64,000 bases of DNA from assembly GCF_003952485.1 (NCBI RefSeq), contig NZ_CP034447.1:682001-746000 (forward strand), written 5' to 3'. The position numbers were made by a program, and so were the translations under genes. A model generated the notes under the pieces. That model did no database searches. It saw only the letters and a list, made by a program, of their open reading frames with translations, and was not told the origin of the DNA. Source of the stretch: Mesorhizobium sp. M1E.F.Ca.ET.045.02.1.1 (GTDB taxonomy: Bacteria; Pseudomonadota; Alphaproteobacteria; Rhizobiales; Rhizobiaceae). Of this stretch, positions 17,382 through 28,086 are shown piece after piece. Numbering within the stretch: the first letter of the stretch is position 1; the number at the start of each line of letters is the position of its first letter.

Positions 17382-18656
17382 TCATTGGATCCGGTCGAGC
17401 GCCTTGTAGTAGAGGCCGACCATCGGCAGAAACCACGGCTTGCCGGAATAGCCCGGGATTGCAGGCCACTCGAGCCCCTTCAGCGGATTGCGGTCTTCGC
17501 GGCCGAGCATGGCGTCGGCAAGCATCATGCCGAGATGGGTGGAAAGCTGCGCGCCATGACCGGAGTAGCCCATCGCGTACCAGACGCCGTCATGATAGCC
17601 GGCGCGCGGGAAGCGGTCCTTGGTCATGTCGACCAGCCCGCCCCAGCAATAGTCGATCTCGACCTTTGAAAGTTGCGGGAAAATCGCCGCGAGGCTTGCC
17701 TGCAATATCTGCCCGCTCTTGGCATCCGAGCGCTGGTCCGAAGTCGCCGAGAAGCGTGCGCGGCCGCCGAAGATCAGGCGGTTGTCGGGCGACAGCCGGA
17801 AGTAGTTGCCGATGTTCATCGATGTCACGCATGTCCGGTTGCCTGGCATGGTCGCGGCGATCTCGACATCGCTCAGCGGCCGAGTGGCGATGATGAAGCT
17901 GCCGACCGAGATGAGCCTGCGGCGAAAGTAGTTGAAATTCGGTGTCGTGTAGGCTCCCGTCGCCACCAGCACATTGTCGGCGCTGATCTTGCCTCGCGAG
18001 GTGGTCAGCTCATGCCTGGGGCCAGCCTGCCTGCGGTCGGTCACCCTGGTGTTCTCGTGGATGACGGCGCCGTGTCGAGCGGCGGCCGTCGCGAGGCCCG
18101 ACACATAGCGGCCCATATGCATCATGGCGCTCTTCTTCGACAGCATCGCGCCATGGAAGGGCGAGCCGATCTCGGATTTGAGATCGTTCGGCGACAGCAG
18201 CGCCGTATCCGGATCGACTTCGGCATGGACGGCCTCGAAGTTGCGGGCGATCGCTTCGAAATGCTGCGGCTTGGAGGCGAGCTTCAGCTTGCCGGCGCGC
18301 CGGAAATTGCAGTCGATACCCTCCTCGGCGACCAGCGTCTCGATGCTGTCGACGGAGTCGTCGAGCGCCCGGTAGAGCGCGATTGCCCGTTCCTTGCCGA
18401 GTTCCGCCTTGGCCGAAAGATAGCTGTGGGCGAGGCCGTTGTTCAGGTGCCCGCCATTGCGCCCGGAGGCGCCCCAGCCCACCCGCTCCGCCTCCAGCAC
18501 GACCACCTTGGCGCCGGCCTTCGCCAGCTGGCGCGCGGCGGCGAGACCGGTGAAGCCGCCGCCAATGACGGCGGCGTCGTAGTGTCCCTCGACCGGGCCT
18601 TGCGCCCCGCCGGAAAAAACAGGAGCGGTGTCGTGCCAGTAGGAGACCAGCTTCAT
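17382..18656 (-). CDS. FAD-dependent oxidoreductase, gamma-glutamylputrescine oxidase (PuuB/OrdL)-like
   Basis: A DAO-family flavoprotein of 424 residues. The Rossmann motif AAVIGGGFTGLAAARQL is followed by VVLEAERVGWGASGRNGGHLNNG, the flavin-proximal GASGRNGG motif of gamma-glutamylputrescine oxidases. The C-terminus has YAMGYSGHGAQLSTHLG, a conserved FAD-contact segment. It oxidises a secondary or primary amine to an imine or aldehyde with release of H2O2. The ATG at 18656 lies 16 bp after the HAD gene stop and has a CGGGA site; an ATG six bases upstream is an alternative. With GabD and the class III aminotransferase it suggests putrescine- or aminoalkyl-type degradation. Confidence 0.88.
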   Translation of the reverse strand: MKLVSYWHDTAPVFSGGAQGPVEGHYDAAVIGGGFTGLAAARQLAKAGAKVVVLEAERVGWGASGRNGGHLNNGLAHSYLSAKAELGKERAIALYRALDDSVDSIETLVAEEGIDCNFRRAGKLKLASKPQHFEAIARNFEAVHAEVDPDTALLSPNDLKSEIGSPFHGAMLSKKSAMMHMGRYVSGLATAAARHGAVIHENTRVTDRRQAGPRHELTTSRGKISADNVLVATGAYTTPNFNYFRRRLISVGSFIIATRPLSDVEIAATMPGNRTCVTSMNIGNYFRLSPDNRLIFGGRARFSATSDQRSDAKSGQILQASLAAIFPQLSKVEIDYCWGGLVDMTKDRFPRAGYHDGVWYAMGYSGHGAQLSTHLGMMLADAMLGREDRNPLKGLEWPAIPGYSGKPWFLPMVGLYYKALDRIQ

Positions 18657-18672
18657 TTGCATCCCGTCAGTT

Positions 18673-19341
18673 TCAAAGCCCGACCACGCCCGGAAGACCG
18701 GAAATGTCGGCGATCTCGACATAGCCGTAATAGGGGTTAGCCGGCTCGTGACCCCGATTGACCCAGACCTTGTTCTTGATCCCGAGATCTTGCGCCGACA
18801 TCAGGTCGTAGCGGAACGAGGACGAGCAGTGAAGAACATCCTCCGGACCACAGCCCAGCCTATCGAACATGTATTCGAAAGCCTTGAAGCGTGGCTTGTA
18901 GGCTTGAGCCTGTTCGGCCGTGTAGACGGCATGGAATGGCGCGCCGAGCTTCTCGACATTGGACATGATCTGCGCGTTCATGGCGTTGGAGAGGATGACC
19001 AGCGGAATTTCCTTGGCGACCTTGGCGAGGCCGGCTGGAACGTCGGCGTGCGGCCCCCAAGTCGGGACACGCTCATAGACCATTTTGGCTTCGTCGGAGC
19101 TGAAGGCGACGCCGTTGCGGTTGCAGGCGCGCTCGAGCGCGTTGTGAACGACATCGGCATAAGGTTTCCAGTCGCCCAATATCTCGTCCAGCCGGTACGC
19201 TGCGAAGTTCTTGATGAACTCCTGCATGCGCGGCTCATCGAGCCGGCTGCCATAGAGGTCACGCGCCGCCTCGGCCATCTGGAAATTGGTCAACGTGCCA
19301 TAGCAGTCGAAGGTGATGTATTTGGGCCTGAAAGATGCCAT
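18673..19341 (-). CDS. Haloacid dehalogenase type II family hydrolase, copy 1
   Basis: A 222-residue HAD-superfamily protein. Nucleophile Asp in ITFDCYGTLTNF near residue 11, motif II Ser in LVILSNAMNAQ near 114, motif III Lys in YKPRFKAFEYMFDRLG near 146, and motif IV in VLHCSSSFRYDLMSAQDLG near 170. The subclass contains 2-haloacid dehalogenases, but many members in amine operons act on other substrates. The ATG at 19341 has GGAG 13 nt upstream. It is followed at once by the FAD oxidoreductase, so the two form an operon. A related but distinct HAD gene is at 22128. Dehalogenation is not implied by the sequence alone. Confidence 0.86.
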   Translation of the reverse strand: MASFRPKYITFDCYGTLTNFQMAEAARDLYGSRLDEPRMQEFIKNFAAYRLDEILGDWKPYADVVHNALERACNRNGVAFSSDEAKMVYERVPTWGPHADVPAGLAKVAKEIPLVILSNAMNAQIMSNVEKLGAPFHAVYTAEQAQAYKPRFKAFEYMFDRLGCGPEDVLHCSSSFRYDLMSAQDLGIKNKVWVNRGHEPANPYYGYVEIADISGLPGVVGL

Positions 19342-19661
19342 ATCCGTCGATCTCCGGTGGAAGCACATCCGTGTTGGGACGTTTTTCATCATAGACCGGC
19401 AGAAAGCGACCCACCTGACCGAAAAGCGCCTGCCGAAAGCAGAAAGTTCCGTATCCGCGGTTCCGTTTGGCACGCTGTAGCATCTTGAGCTTCGAAGGAT
19501 GCCGCCGGTGGAGGCGCTAAACGCATCTAGTTCCATAGGCGCCAGCACAAGATGCGGCGCACCCCCTGCGCAACGGCGAATGATACCGTCGAAGTCGAGA
19601 CCTTCAGACGATCTGCGGCGCACCAATGATCGAGACTTAGGGTCAGACTGAAAGGTGCGTC
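19342..19661. promoter_or_regulatory. Divergent promoter region with GCA-N5-TGC-type half-palindromes
   Basis: A 320 bp non-coding gap between the HAD gene (minus) and the GNAT gene (plus). I see no credible ORF. It contains CAGCA-CAAGA-TGCGG at 19543-19557 and, on the other strand, AAGCT-CAAGA-TGCTA at 19478-19492. These resemble the CAGCA-CAAAA-TGCTG palindrome at 28589 upstream of the Lrp/AsnC gene, so both may be operators of that regulator. Confidence 0.4.
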
Positions 19662-20501
19662 ATGCAGCAAGGCGAGATCGAACTCCAGGACTTCGGGCCG
19701 GATCATATCGACGGTGCAGTCGCGCTATCTCGGCAGGAGAATTGGCCGCATCGCCCGCAGGATTGGCAGATGGCGCTGCAGCTTTCGAGCGGCGCGGTCG
19801 CCCTCGATGACCAGGGCCGGGTCACCGGAACCATACTGGTGACGCCCTATGGCGCCGATTGCGCAATGATCAACATGGTGATCGTCGACCGGAACGTGCG
19901 TGGCAAGGGGCTCGGGCGCCGCCTGATGGAACAGGCCTTCGCTCTTGCAGAGGATCGTCCGCTGCGGCTCGTCGCGACGGCAGACGGCATGCCGCTCTAT
20001 CAGAAACTGGGCTTCGCGCCCTCGGGCACCATCCTGCAGCATCAGGGAAGCATCGCTCAGCTTGGCGCGCCCGACGGCGTGGAAGCGGCAAGCGGCGATG
20101 ATCTGCCGGAGATCAAGGCGCTGGACCGCGATGCCTATGGCGCCGACCGTGAAGCCCTGATCGATGCTCTGGCCGAGCGTGGCCAATTCGCCGTCATTCG
20201 CCACGACGGCGCCATCGAGGCTTATGCCGCGATCCGTCCGTTCGGACGCGGCGAGGTGATCGGTCCGGTCATCGCGAGCAGCGCTGAGGAAGCCAAAGCA
20301 CTAATCCGCTTTTTCGCCGCGTCGCGCCCCGGCGCCTTCCTGCGCGTCGACACGGACAGCAGGACAGGCATTGCCGACTGGCTCACGGAAATCGGCCTCG
20401 CCCATGTCGGCGGCGGCGTGGCGATGGACCGCCCCGCCAAGAAGGGCCCCGAACAGGCCAGGCCAAAAGTTTACGCCCTCGCCAACCAGGCGCTCGGATA
20501 A
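19662..20501 (+). CDS. GNAT family N-acetyltransferase (double domain)
   Basis: A 279-residue protein with an intact N-terminal GNAT domain. NMVIVDRNVRGKGLGRRLM near residue 68 carries the Q/R-x-x-G-x-G/A acetyl-CoA loop, followed by LYQKLGFAPSGT near 112. A second GNAT-like half occupies roughly residues 145-270. AAGGTG precedes the ATG. It is paralogous to the weaker copy at 9602 and is 14 bp upstream of the class III aminotransferase, so the two are probably co-transcribed. Likely role: N-acetylation of an amine or amino acid intermediate. The ArgE-like deacylase in the same region would reverse such a modification. Confidence 0.85.
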   Translation: MQQGEIELQDFGPDHIDGAVALSRQENWPHRPQDWQMALQLSSGAVALDDQGRVTGTILVTPYGADCAMINMVIVDRNVRGKGLGRRLMEQAFALAEDRPLRLVATADGMPLYQKLGFAPSGTILQHQGSIAQLGAPDGVEAASGDDLPEIKALDRDAYGADREALIDALAERGQFAVIRHDGAIEAYAAIRPFGRGEVIGPVIASSAEEAKALIRFFAASRPGAFLRVDTDSRTGIADWLTEIGLAHVGGGVAMDRPAKKGPEQARPKVYALANQALG

Positions 20502-20515
20502 TCCGGAGGACAACA

Positions 20516-21889
20516 ATGCTCGCCAATTCCCTGGTCGAACTCGACCGCGCCCATCTCATCCATCCGGTCGCCTCTTATCGCGGCCACGAGGCGCTCGGCG
20601 TGCGCGTGCTGAAATCGGCGAAGGGCGCCACCGTGACCGATGCGTCCGGCCGGCAGCTTGTCGACGGTTTTGCCGGGCTTTGGTGCGTCAATGCCGGCTA
20701 TGGCCACGACAGTATCGTCGAGGCGGCAGCCCGGCAGATGCACGAGCTTCCCTACGCCACCGCCTATTTCGACCTCGGCTCGGAGCCGGCCATCCGGCTT
20801 GCCTCGGAACTGGCCGAGCGCGCGCCGGGGGACCTCAACCACGTCTATTTCACGCTCGGCGGGTCGGACGCGGTCGACAGCACGATCCGGTTCGTCCGCT
20901 ATTACTGGAACGCCAGGGGCGAGCCGCAACGCGACCAGTTCATCTCGATCGAGCTGGGTTATCACGGGTCGTCGGTGGTCGGCGCCGGCCTCACCGCCCT
21001 GCCCGCCTTTCACGCCGGCTTCGGCATTCCCTTCGAATGGCAGCACAAGATTCCCTCGCCCTATCCCTATCGCAATCCGGTGGGCGAGGACGGGAACGCG
21101 ATCATTGCCGCATCGCTCGCCGCGCTGAAGGCCAAAATCGAGACGATCGGGGCGGAGCGGATCGCCGCGTTCTATGCCGAGCCGATCCAGGGCTCGGGCG
21201 GCGTCATCGTCCCGCCGAAAGGCTGGATCAAGGCGATGCGAGAGCTCTGCCGCGAGTATGGCATCCTGTTCATCGCCGACGAGGTGATCACCGGTTTCGG
21301 CCGCACGGGACCTCTCTTTGCCTGCACCGATGAGGACATCGTTCCCGATTTCATGACGACGGCAAAAGGTCTGACCTCGGGCTATGTTCCGATGGGCGCC
21401 GTGTTCATGGCCGATCATGTCTACAACGTCATCGCCGATGGCGCCGGCAGCGCGGCGGTCGGCCACGGCTATACCTATTCCGCTCATCCGGTCAGCGCCG
21501 CCGTCGCGCTCGAGGTGCTGAAGCTCTATGAGGACGGCCTGCTGGAGAACGGCGCCAAAGCCGGTGCCCGCCTGATGGGGGGGCTGGAGGAGCTGAGGGA
21601 CCACCCGCTCGTCGGCGATGTGCGCGGTCGCGGCATGCTTGCAGCGATCGAGCTGGTGGTCGACAAACAGAAGAAGACGCCACTTCCCGCCTCGGCCATG
21701 CCGGCGCGGCGCGTCTTCGACAGGGCGTGGGACAACGGCCTGATCATCCGCGCCTTTGCGCATGGGGTCCTCGGCTATGCCCCGCCGCTCTGCTGCACCG
21801 ACAGCGACATCGACGCGATCATCGAGCGCACCCGCCGAACGCTCGATGAGACGCTGGATGACGCGGATGTCCGCAAGGCGCTGGCATGA
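20516..21889 (+). CDS. Class III aminotransferase (omega-amino acid/putrescine:pyruvate type)
   Basis: A PLP enzyme of 457 residues. WCVNAGYGHDSI near residue 58, FTLGGSDAVDSTIRFVRYYW near 117, the Asp of the PLP pyridine site in IADEVITGFGRTG near 255 and the Schiff-base Lys in TTAKGLTSGY near 288. The GSDAVDS segment (where many have GSEA) is typical of the omega-transaminases next to gamma-glutamylputrescine oxidase genes. It moves an amino group from a terminal amine to pyruvate or a similar acceptor, giving an aldehyde for the neighbouring dehydrogenases. A GGAGG site lies just before the ATG. Confidence 0.92.
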   Translation: MLANSLVELDRAHLIHPVASYRGHEALGVRVLKSAKGATVTDASGRQLVDGFAGLWCVNAGYGHDSIVEAAARQMHELPYATAYFDLGSEPAIRLASELAERAPGDLNHVYFTLGGSDAVDSTIRFVRYYWNARGEPQRDQFISIELGYHGSSVVGAGLTALPAFHAGFGIPFEWQHKIPSPYPYRNPVGEDGNAIIAASLAALKAKIETIGAERIAAFYAEPIQGSGGVIVPPKGWIKAMRELCREYGILFIADEVITGFGRTGPLFACTDEDIVPDFMTTAKGLTSGYVPMGAVFMADHVYNVIADGAGSAAVGHGYTYSAHPVSAAVALEVLKLYEDGLLENGAKAGARLMGGLEELRDHPLVGDVRGRGMLAAIELVVDKQKKTPLPASAMPARRVFDRAWDNGLIIRAFAHGVLGYAPPLCCTDSDIDAIIERTRRTLDETLDDADVRKALA

Positions 21890-21899
21890 CGGGCGGCCA

Positions 21900-21920
21900 A
21901 TATTTCGCGTTTCGAAATAT
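21900..21920. promoter_or_regulatory. Palindrome, possible operator
   Basis: ATATTTCG (21900-21907) and CGAAATAT (21913-21920) are exact inverted repeats around a 5-base spacer. It lies 10 bp after the aminotransferase stop in a 238 bp gap before the second HAD gene. It lacks a T-run, so an operator is more likely than a terminator. The rest of the gap shows no gene. Confidence 0.4.
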
Positions 21921-22127
21921 CGCTTCGGCAGGCGATTTCGCAATTTTGTGCCGCAGCCCCGCGCCTTTTCGGCGAATCCAGCGCGGGGGAAGTGCCAGAC
22001 TGCTTTTAAAGACAAGGCCAGAAAGCCCGAATTTCCAGGTTTTGAAAAAGGCCGACGCCCCGGACAGCACGGAATTTTGTTCTGTTCAGCATGATGCAAT
22101 TCGGTCGCGCGCAGAGGAGAGCCAGAT

Positions 22128-22850
22128 TTGGCCAGGGGCTTTAGCGAATTCAAATACATGACCTTCGATGTGGTCGGCACGCTGATCGACTTCGAAGGGG
22201 GCATCACGAGCTGCCTGGCCGGCATCGCCGCCGAAGCTGGTGTCTCCTTCGACGGCGAGGAGGCGTTGGCCCTTTACCGGCAGGCTCGCTACATGCCCGA
22301 TGCGGGCCTGTTCCCTGACGATCTGGCGCGTGTCTACATGGTCATCGCGCCGCGGCTCGGCCTGCCGGCCGAGGAGAAATACGGAGCCCGCCTGCGGGAT
22401 TCCGCCAGCACCTGGCAAGGCTTCTCCGACAGCGCGGCGGCCTTGGCCGACCTTGCGAAAGCCCACAGGCTGATTGCCATGACCAATGCCCGGCGCTGGG
22501 CGCTCGACCATTTCGAGAAGCAGCTCGGATCGCCCTTCTTCGCCACCTTCACGACCGACGACACCGGCACGGAGAAACCGGACCCCGCCTTCTTCCAGGC
22601 AGTCTTCGATTTCGTGGCCGCCCGCGGCGACGACAAGGACGACATCCTGCACGTCGCGCAAAGCCAGTATCACGACATCGGCATCTCCCGGGCGCTTGGC
22701 ATGACCAACTGCTGGATTGAGCGCCGCCATGCCCTGAAGGGCTATGGCGGCACGATAGAGCCCGAGCGCTTCACCGTGCCGGACCACCACTTCACCTCGA
22801 TGGCCGCCTTTGCGTCGGCCGTGCGGGAAAGTCTAAAGGAACGAACCTGA
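22128..22850 (+). CDS. Haloacid dehalogenase type II family hydrolase, copy 2
   Basis: A 240-residue HAD protein with nucleophile Asp in MTFDVVGTLIDFEGG near residue 13, motif II Thr in LIAMTNARRWAL near 120, motif III Lys in TEKPDPAFF near 147 and motif IV in QYHDIGISRALG near 180. It starts with TTG, supported by GAGGAG 6-7 nt upstream; no ATG is better placed. It differs from copy 1 in having Val where Tyr follows the nucleophile (DVVGT versus DCYGT). It is the last enzyme gene before the peptide-type importer, 64 bp upstream of its binding protein, and may be co-transcribed with it. Confidence 0.85.
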   Translation: MARGFSEFKYMTFDVVGTLIDFEGGITSCLAGIAAEAGVSFDGEEALALYRQARYMPDAGLFPDDLARVYMVIAPRLGLPAEEKYGARLRDSASTWQGFSDSAAALADLAKAHRLIAMTNARRWALDHFEKQLGSPFFATFTTDDTGTEKPDPAFFQAVFDFVAARGDDKDDILHVAQSQYHDIGISRALGMTNCWIERRHALKGYGGTIEPERFTVPDHHFTSMAAFASAVRESLKERT

Positions 22851-22914
22851 GCCCAAGCCCGGAAAGCCGCAGCAAGACGAGCATCCCGACTAAAGAAACA
22901 GAAAGGGGAATGAC

Positions 22915-24525
22915 ATGACCGACAAGATCACGAACTGGACCAGCGCAGACGATGCCATGGTCGAAAACGCCATTCGGCGAGGCGCCAGTCGCCGCGAACT
23001 CCTCAAGATGCTGCTGGCCGGCGGCGCCGCGGTTGCCGCGGGCAGCGTGGTGCTTGGCCGCGCCACGCAAGCCGTCGCCGCCACCCCGGTTTCCGGTGGA
23101 AATTTCAAGGCGGCCGGCTGGTCGTCCTCGACGGCCGATACGCTCGATCCGGCAAAGGCGTCGCTCTCTACCGACTATGTCCGCTGCTGTTCGCTCTACA
23201 ACCGCCTGACCTTCCTCGACAAGGACGGCAAGACGCAGATGGAGCTGGCTGAAGGCTTCGACAGCAAGGACGCCAAGACCTGGACCGTGAAGCTGCGCAA
23301 GGGCGTCACCTTCCATGACGGCAAGGACCTCACCGCCGACGACGTCGTCTTCTCGCTGAAGCGCCATCTCGACAAGGCGGTCGGCTCCAAGGTCGCCAAG
23401 ATCGCCGCGCAGATGACCGGCTTCAAGGCGGTCGACAAGTCGACTGTCGAAATCACGCTCGCCGATCCGAATGCCGACCTGCCGACCATCCTAGCGCTGC
23501 ATCACTTCATGATCGTCGCCGACGGCACCACCGATTTCTCCAAGGGCAACGGCACGGGCGCCTTCGTGCTGCAGACGTTCGAACCGGGCGTGCGTTCGGT
23601 GGTCACCAAGAACAAGAACTACTGGAAGTCGGGCAAGCCTTACCTCGACTCCTTCGAATTCATCGCCATCACTGACGACAGCGCCCGCGTCAACGCCCTG
23701 ATTTCCGGCGACATCAATTTTGCGGCCTCGATCAATCCGCGCTCGATGAAGCTGCTGGAGAGCCAGCAGGGCTTTGAGCTGTCGAAGACGACCTCGGGCA
23801 ACTATACGGACCTCAACATCCGGCTCGACATGGATCCGGGCAGCAAGGCCGATTTCGTGGCCGGCATGAAGTACCTCGTCAACCGCGAGCAGATCGTCAA
23901 ATCGGCATTGCGCGGCCTCGGCGAAATCGGCAACGACCAGCCCGTGTCGCCAGCCAATATCTTCCATAACGCCGATCTCAAGCCGAAGGCCTTCGACCCG
24001 GACAAGGCGAAGTTCCACTTCCAGAAGGCGGGCCTGCTCGGCCAGCCGATCCCCGTGGTCGCTTCCGACGCGGCGACCTCGTCGATCGACATGGCGGTGA
24101 TCATCCAGGCCGCCGGCGCTGATATCGGCATGAAGCTCGACGTCCAGCGCGTCCCGTCCGATGGCTACTGGGACAATTACTGGCTCAAGGCGCCGGTCCA
24201 TTTCGGCAACATCAATCCGCGCCCGACGCCGGACATCCTGTTCTCGCTGCTTTACGCTTCCAACGCGCCGTGGAACGAAAGCCAGTACAAATCCGAGAAG
24301 TTCGACAAGCTGCTCGTCGAGGCGCGAGGCCTGCTCGACCAGGCCAAGCGCAAGGAAATCTACGGCGTGATGCAGGGTATGGTTTCCGAGGAAGCCGGCA
24401 CCATCATCCCGGCCTATATCTCCAACGTCGATGCCCTCTCCAGCAAGGTGAAGGGTTTGGAAGCGAACCCGCTCGGTGGCATGATGGGCTACGCAATGGC
24501 GGAATACCTCTGGCTCGAAGCCTGA
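22915..24525 (+). CDS. ABC transporter substrate-binding protein, family 5 (Dpp/Opp type), Tat-exported
   Basis: A periplasmic binding protein of 536 residues for peptides, opines or related ligands. The N-terminus carries a twin-arginine signal: SRRELLKM at about residues 25-32, followed by a hydrophobic Ala/Gly/Val stretch and AVAA near 60. Family features include TLDPAKASLSTDYVR, the VRKGVTFHDGK-like segment near residue 125 and DDVVFSLKRHLD. It is the first gene of a complete importer (binding protein, two permeases, fused ATPase). A strong stem-loop follows the stop. Tat export means it folds before export, which is common in alphaproteobacterial members of this family. Ligand unknown. 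Confidence 0.93.
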   Translation: MTDKITNWTSADDAMVENAIRRGASRRELLKMLLAGGAAVAAGSVVLGRATQAVAATPVSGGNFKAAGWSSSTADTLDPAKASLSTDYVRCCSLYNRLTFLDKDGKTQMELAEGFDSKDAKTWTVKLRKGVTFHDGKDLTADDVVFSLKRHLDKAVGSKVAKIAAQMTGFKAVDKSTVEITLADPNADLPTILALHHFMIVADGTTDFSKGNGTGAFVLQTFEPGVRSVVTKNKNYWKSGKPYLDSFEFIAITDDSARVNALISGDINFAASINPRSMKLLESQQGFELSKTTSGNYTDLNIRLDMDPGSKADFVAGMKYLVNREQIVKSALRGLGEIGNDQPVSPANIFHNADLKPKAFDPDKAKFHFQKAGLLGQPIPVVASDAATSSIDMAVIIQAAGADIGMKLDVQRVPSDGYWDNYWLKAPVHFGNINPRPTPDILFSLLYASNAPWNESQYKSEKFDKLLVEARGLLDQAKRKEIYGVMQGMVSEEAGTIIPAYISNVDALSSKVKGLEANPLGGMMGYAMAEYLWLEA

Positions 24526-24534
24526 GGGGCGCCT

Positions 24535-24562
24535 GCCGGGGACCGGTCAGCCGGTCCCCGGC
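24535..24562 (+). other. Intercistronic stem-loop after the Dpp-type binding-protein gene
   Basis: GCCGGGGACCGG (24535-24546), loop TCAG, CCGGTCCCCGGC (24551-24562): a perfect 12-bp stem. No T-run follows, so it is not a standard terminator. It probably protects the binding-protein message from 3' decay, as known for malE-malF type operons. Confidence 0.75.
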
Positions 24563-24613
24563 ACTGCATTGCGCAAGATTGTTTGGCCTAACGCAACCGC
24601 AGGGAGCGCTTCC

Positions 24614-25564
24614 ATGAAGTCTGGGGTTCTCAACCTCGTGGTGAAGCGGCTGGCTGTCGCGGTCGTCACCCTTCTGATAGTCCTGTTCGCCGTGTTTTTC
24701 GCCACCAGCATGCTGCCTGGCGACACCGCGTCGATCCTGCTTGGCCAGGCGGCGACCCCCGAGGCCGTCGCCGGCCTGCGCGAAGCCATGCACCTCAACG
24801 ATCCGGCGATTCTGCGCTTCCTGCGCTGGCTTGTCGGCCTGCTCCATGGCGATCTCGGCACCTCCTATGCCAACGACATGCCGGTCGCGGCGCTGATCGG
24901 CGGGCGCTTCGTCAACACCATGAAGCTGGCCAGCATCACCACGCTGATCTCGGTGCCGCTGGCGCTGACGCTCGGCATCACCGCCGCGATGCTGCGCGGC
25001 TCCCTCTACGACCGCACCGTCACCGTGCTTTCGATCGGCGTCATCTCCGTGCCGGAGTTCATGGTCGCGACGCTGGCGGTCCTGCTCTTTGCCGTCTATC
25101 TCAGATGGTTGCCGGCGCTGTCCTCGGTGAACGAGGCGCATTCGCTGACCGACCTCGTGCGCATCTACGCGATGCCGGTGATCACGCTCACCTTCGTCAT
25201 CTCCGCCCAGATGATCCGCATGACCCGTGCCGCGGTGATCGAAACGCTTTCCACGCCCTATGTCGAGATGGCGCTCCTCAAGGGCGCCTCGCGCAGCCGC
25301 ATGGTGCTGAGGCACGCGCTTCCCAACGCGCTCGGGCCGATCGTCAACGCGGTCGCGCTCTCGCTGTCCTACCTGGTCGGCGGCGTCATCATCGTGGAGA
25401 CGATCTTCAACTATCCCGGCATCGCCAAATTGATGGTCGATGCGGTCGCGACCCGCGACCTGCCGCTGATCCAGAGCTGCGCGATGATCTTCTGCCTCGG
25501 CTATCTCCTGCTCATCACGGCCGCCGATATCATCGCCATCATGTCCAACCCGAGGCTCAGATGA
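24614..25564 (+). CDS. ABC transporter permease (DppB type)
   Basis: An inner-membrane permease of 316 residues. An N-terminal membrane segment VAVVTLLIVLFAVFFATSML is followed by the DppB-type periplasmic loop (LPGDTAS, then LRWLVGLLHGDLGTSY). The EAA coupling loop YVEMALLKGASRSRMVLRHA lies near residue 218 and a NYPGIAKLMVDA segment follows. The ATG at 24614 has AGGGAGCG upstream; an in-frame start at 24569 lies inside the intergenic hairpin region and is less likely. Its stop overlaps the next permease start (ATGA). Confidence 0.93.
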   Translation: MKSGVLNLVVKRLAVAVVTLLIVLFAVFFATSMLPGDTASILLGQAATPEAVAGLREAMHLNDPAILRFLRWLVGLLHGDLGTSYANDMPVAALIGGRFVNTMKLASITTLISVPLALTLGITAAMLRGSLYDRTVTVLSIGVISVPEFMVATLAVLLFAVYLRWLPALSSVNEAHSLTDLVRIYAMPVITLTFVISAQMIRMTRAAVIETLSTPYVEMALLKGASRSRMVLRHALPNALGPIVNAVALSLSYLVGGVIIVETIFNYPGIAKLMVDAVATRDLPLIQSCAMIFCLGYLLLITAADIIAIMSNPRLR

Positions 25565-26408
25565 CGATGGCGCGCGTGGAAGCCTCCCGAAGGTCCTTCC
25601 TGGGCCACAGCTACAACCTCGTGGGCGTCGTGGCCTCGCTGGTCATCCTGGCGTGGACGCTGATCGCGATCTTCGCGCCCTATATCATTCCCCATCCGAT
25701 CGGCGACATCGTCGACGACGACTATTTCGGCCCGATGCGTCAGGGGCTGTGGCTCGGCTCCGACTATCTGGGCCGCGACATGCTCTCCAGGGTTCTGATG
25801 GGCGCACGCTACACCGTCGGCATATCGCTCGCCGCCGTCTCCATCGCCTGCTTTTCGGGCGTCGTGCTCGGCATGATCGCCGCCGTCACCGGCGGTTGGC
25901 TGGACACCTGCCTCAGCCGCTTCCTCGACGCGATGAACTCCATCCCGAGCAAGCTGTTCGGCCTTGTCGTCGTGGCCGCAGTCGGCTCGTCGATCCCGGT
26001 GCTGATCCTGACGCTCGCCGTCATCTACATCCCCGGCGCCTACCGCTTCGCACGGGCGCTCGCCGTCAACATCAACACCATGGACTTCATGACCGTCGCC
26101 CGCGTCCGTGGTGAGAGCACGGCCTATCTCATCGGGTCCGAGATCCTGCCCAACATCATCCGTCCGGTGCTGGCCGACTTCGGCCTGCGCTTCGTCTTCA
26201 TCGTGCTTTTGCTCTCGGGCCTCTCCTTCCTCGGGCTCGGCCTGCAGCCGCCTTTAGCCGACTGGGGCGCGCTGGTGCGCGAGAACATCGGCGGCCTGCC
26301 CTTCGCGGCTCCTGCAGTCATCGTGCCCTCGCTGGCGATCGCCAGCCTCACCATCAGCGTCAACCTGCTGATCGACAACCTGCCGCAGAAGATCAGGGAC
26401 CGTGACGC

Positions 26409-26412
<4 letters not shown>
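25561..26412 (+). CDS. ABC transporter permease (DppC type)
   Basis: A 283-residue inner-membrane permease. The first membrane segment (VGVVASLVILAWTLIAIFAP) is followed by HPIGDIVDDDYF and the DppC marker WLGSDYLGRDMLSRVL. The EAA loop is FMTVARVRGESTAYLIGSEILPN near residue 178. A late LSFLGLGLQPPLADWG block is typical of DppC/OppC. Start and stop overlap its neighbours by 4 bp on both sides, so the three genes are tightly coupled. It forms the heterodimeric channel with the upstream permease. Confidence 0.93.
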
Positions 26413-28064
<1,652 letters not shown>

Positions 28065-28086
28065 AGGAATTCGAGGCGGCCACGCT

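Noticed and set aside
20471..22225. 584-codon minus-strand open frame opposite the aminotransferase
   Set aside because: It lies antisense to a complete class III aminotransferase and runs into the HAD gene. No recognisable domain.
18673..22850. Two genuine haloalkanoate dehalogenases indicating halogenated-compound degradation
   Set aside because: They have HAD type II motifs, but such proteins are common in amine operons, and no transporter or dehydrogenase typical of haloacid use is present.
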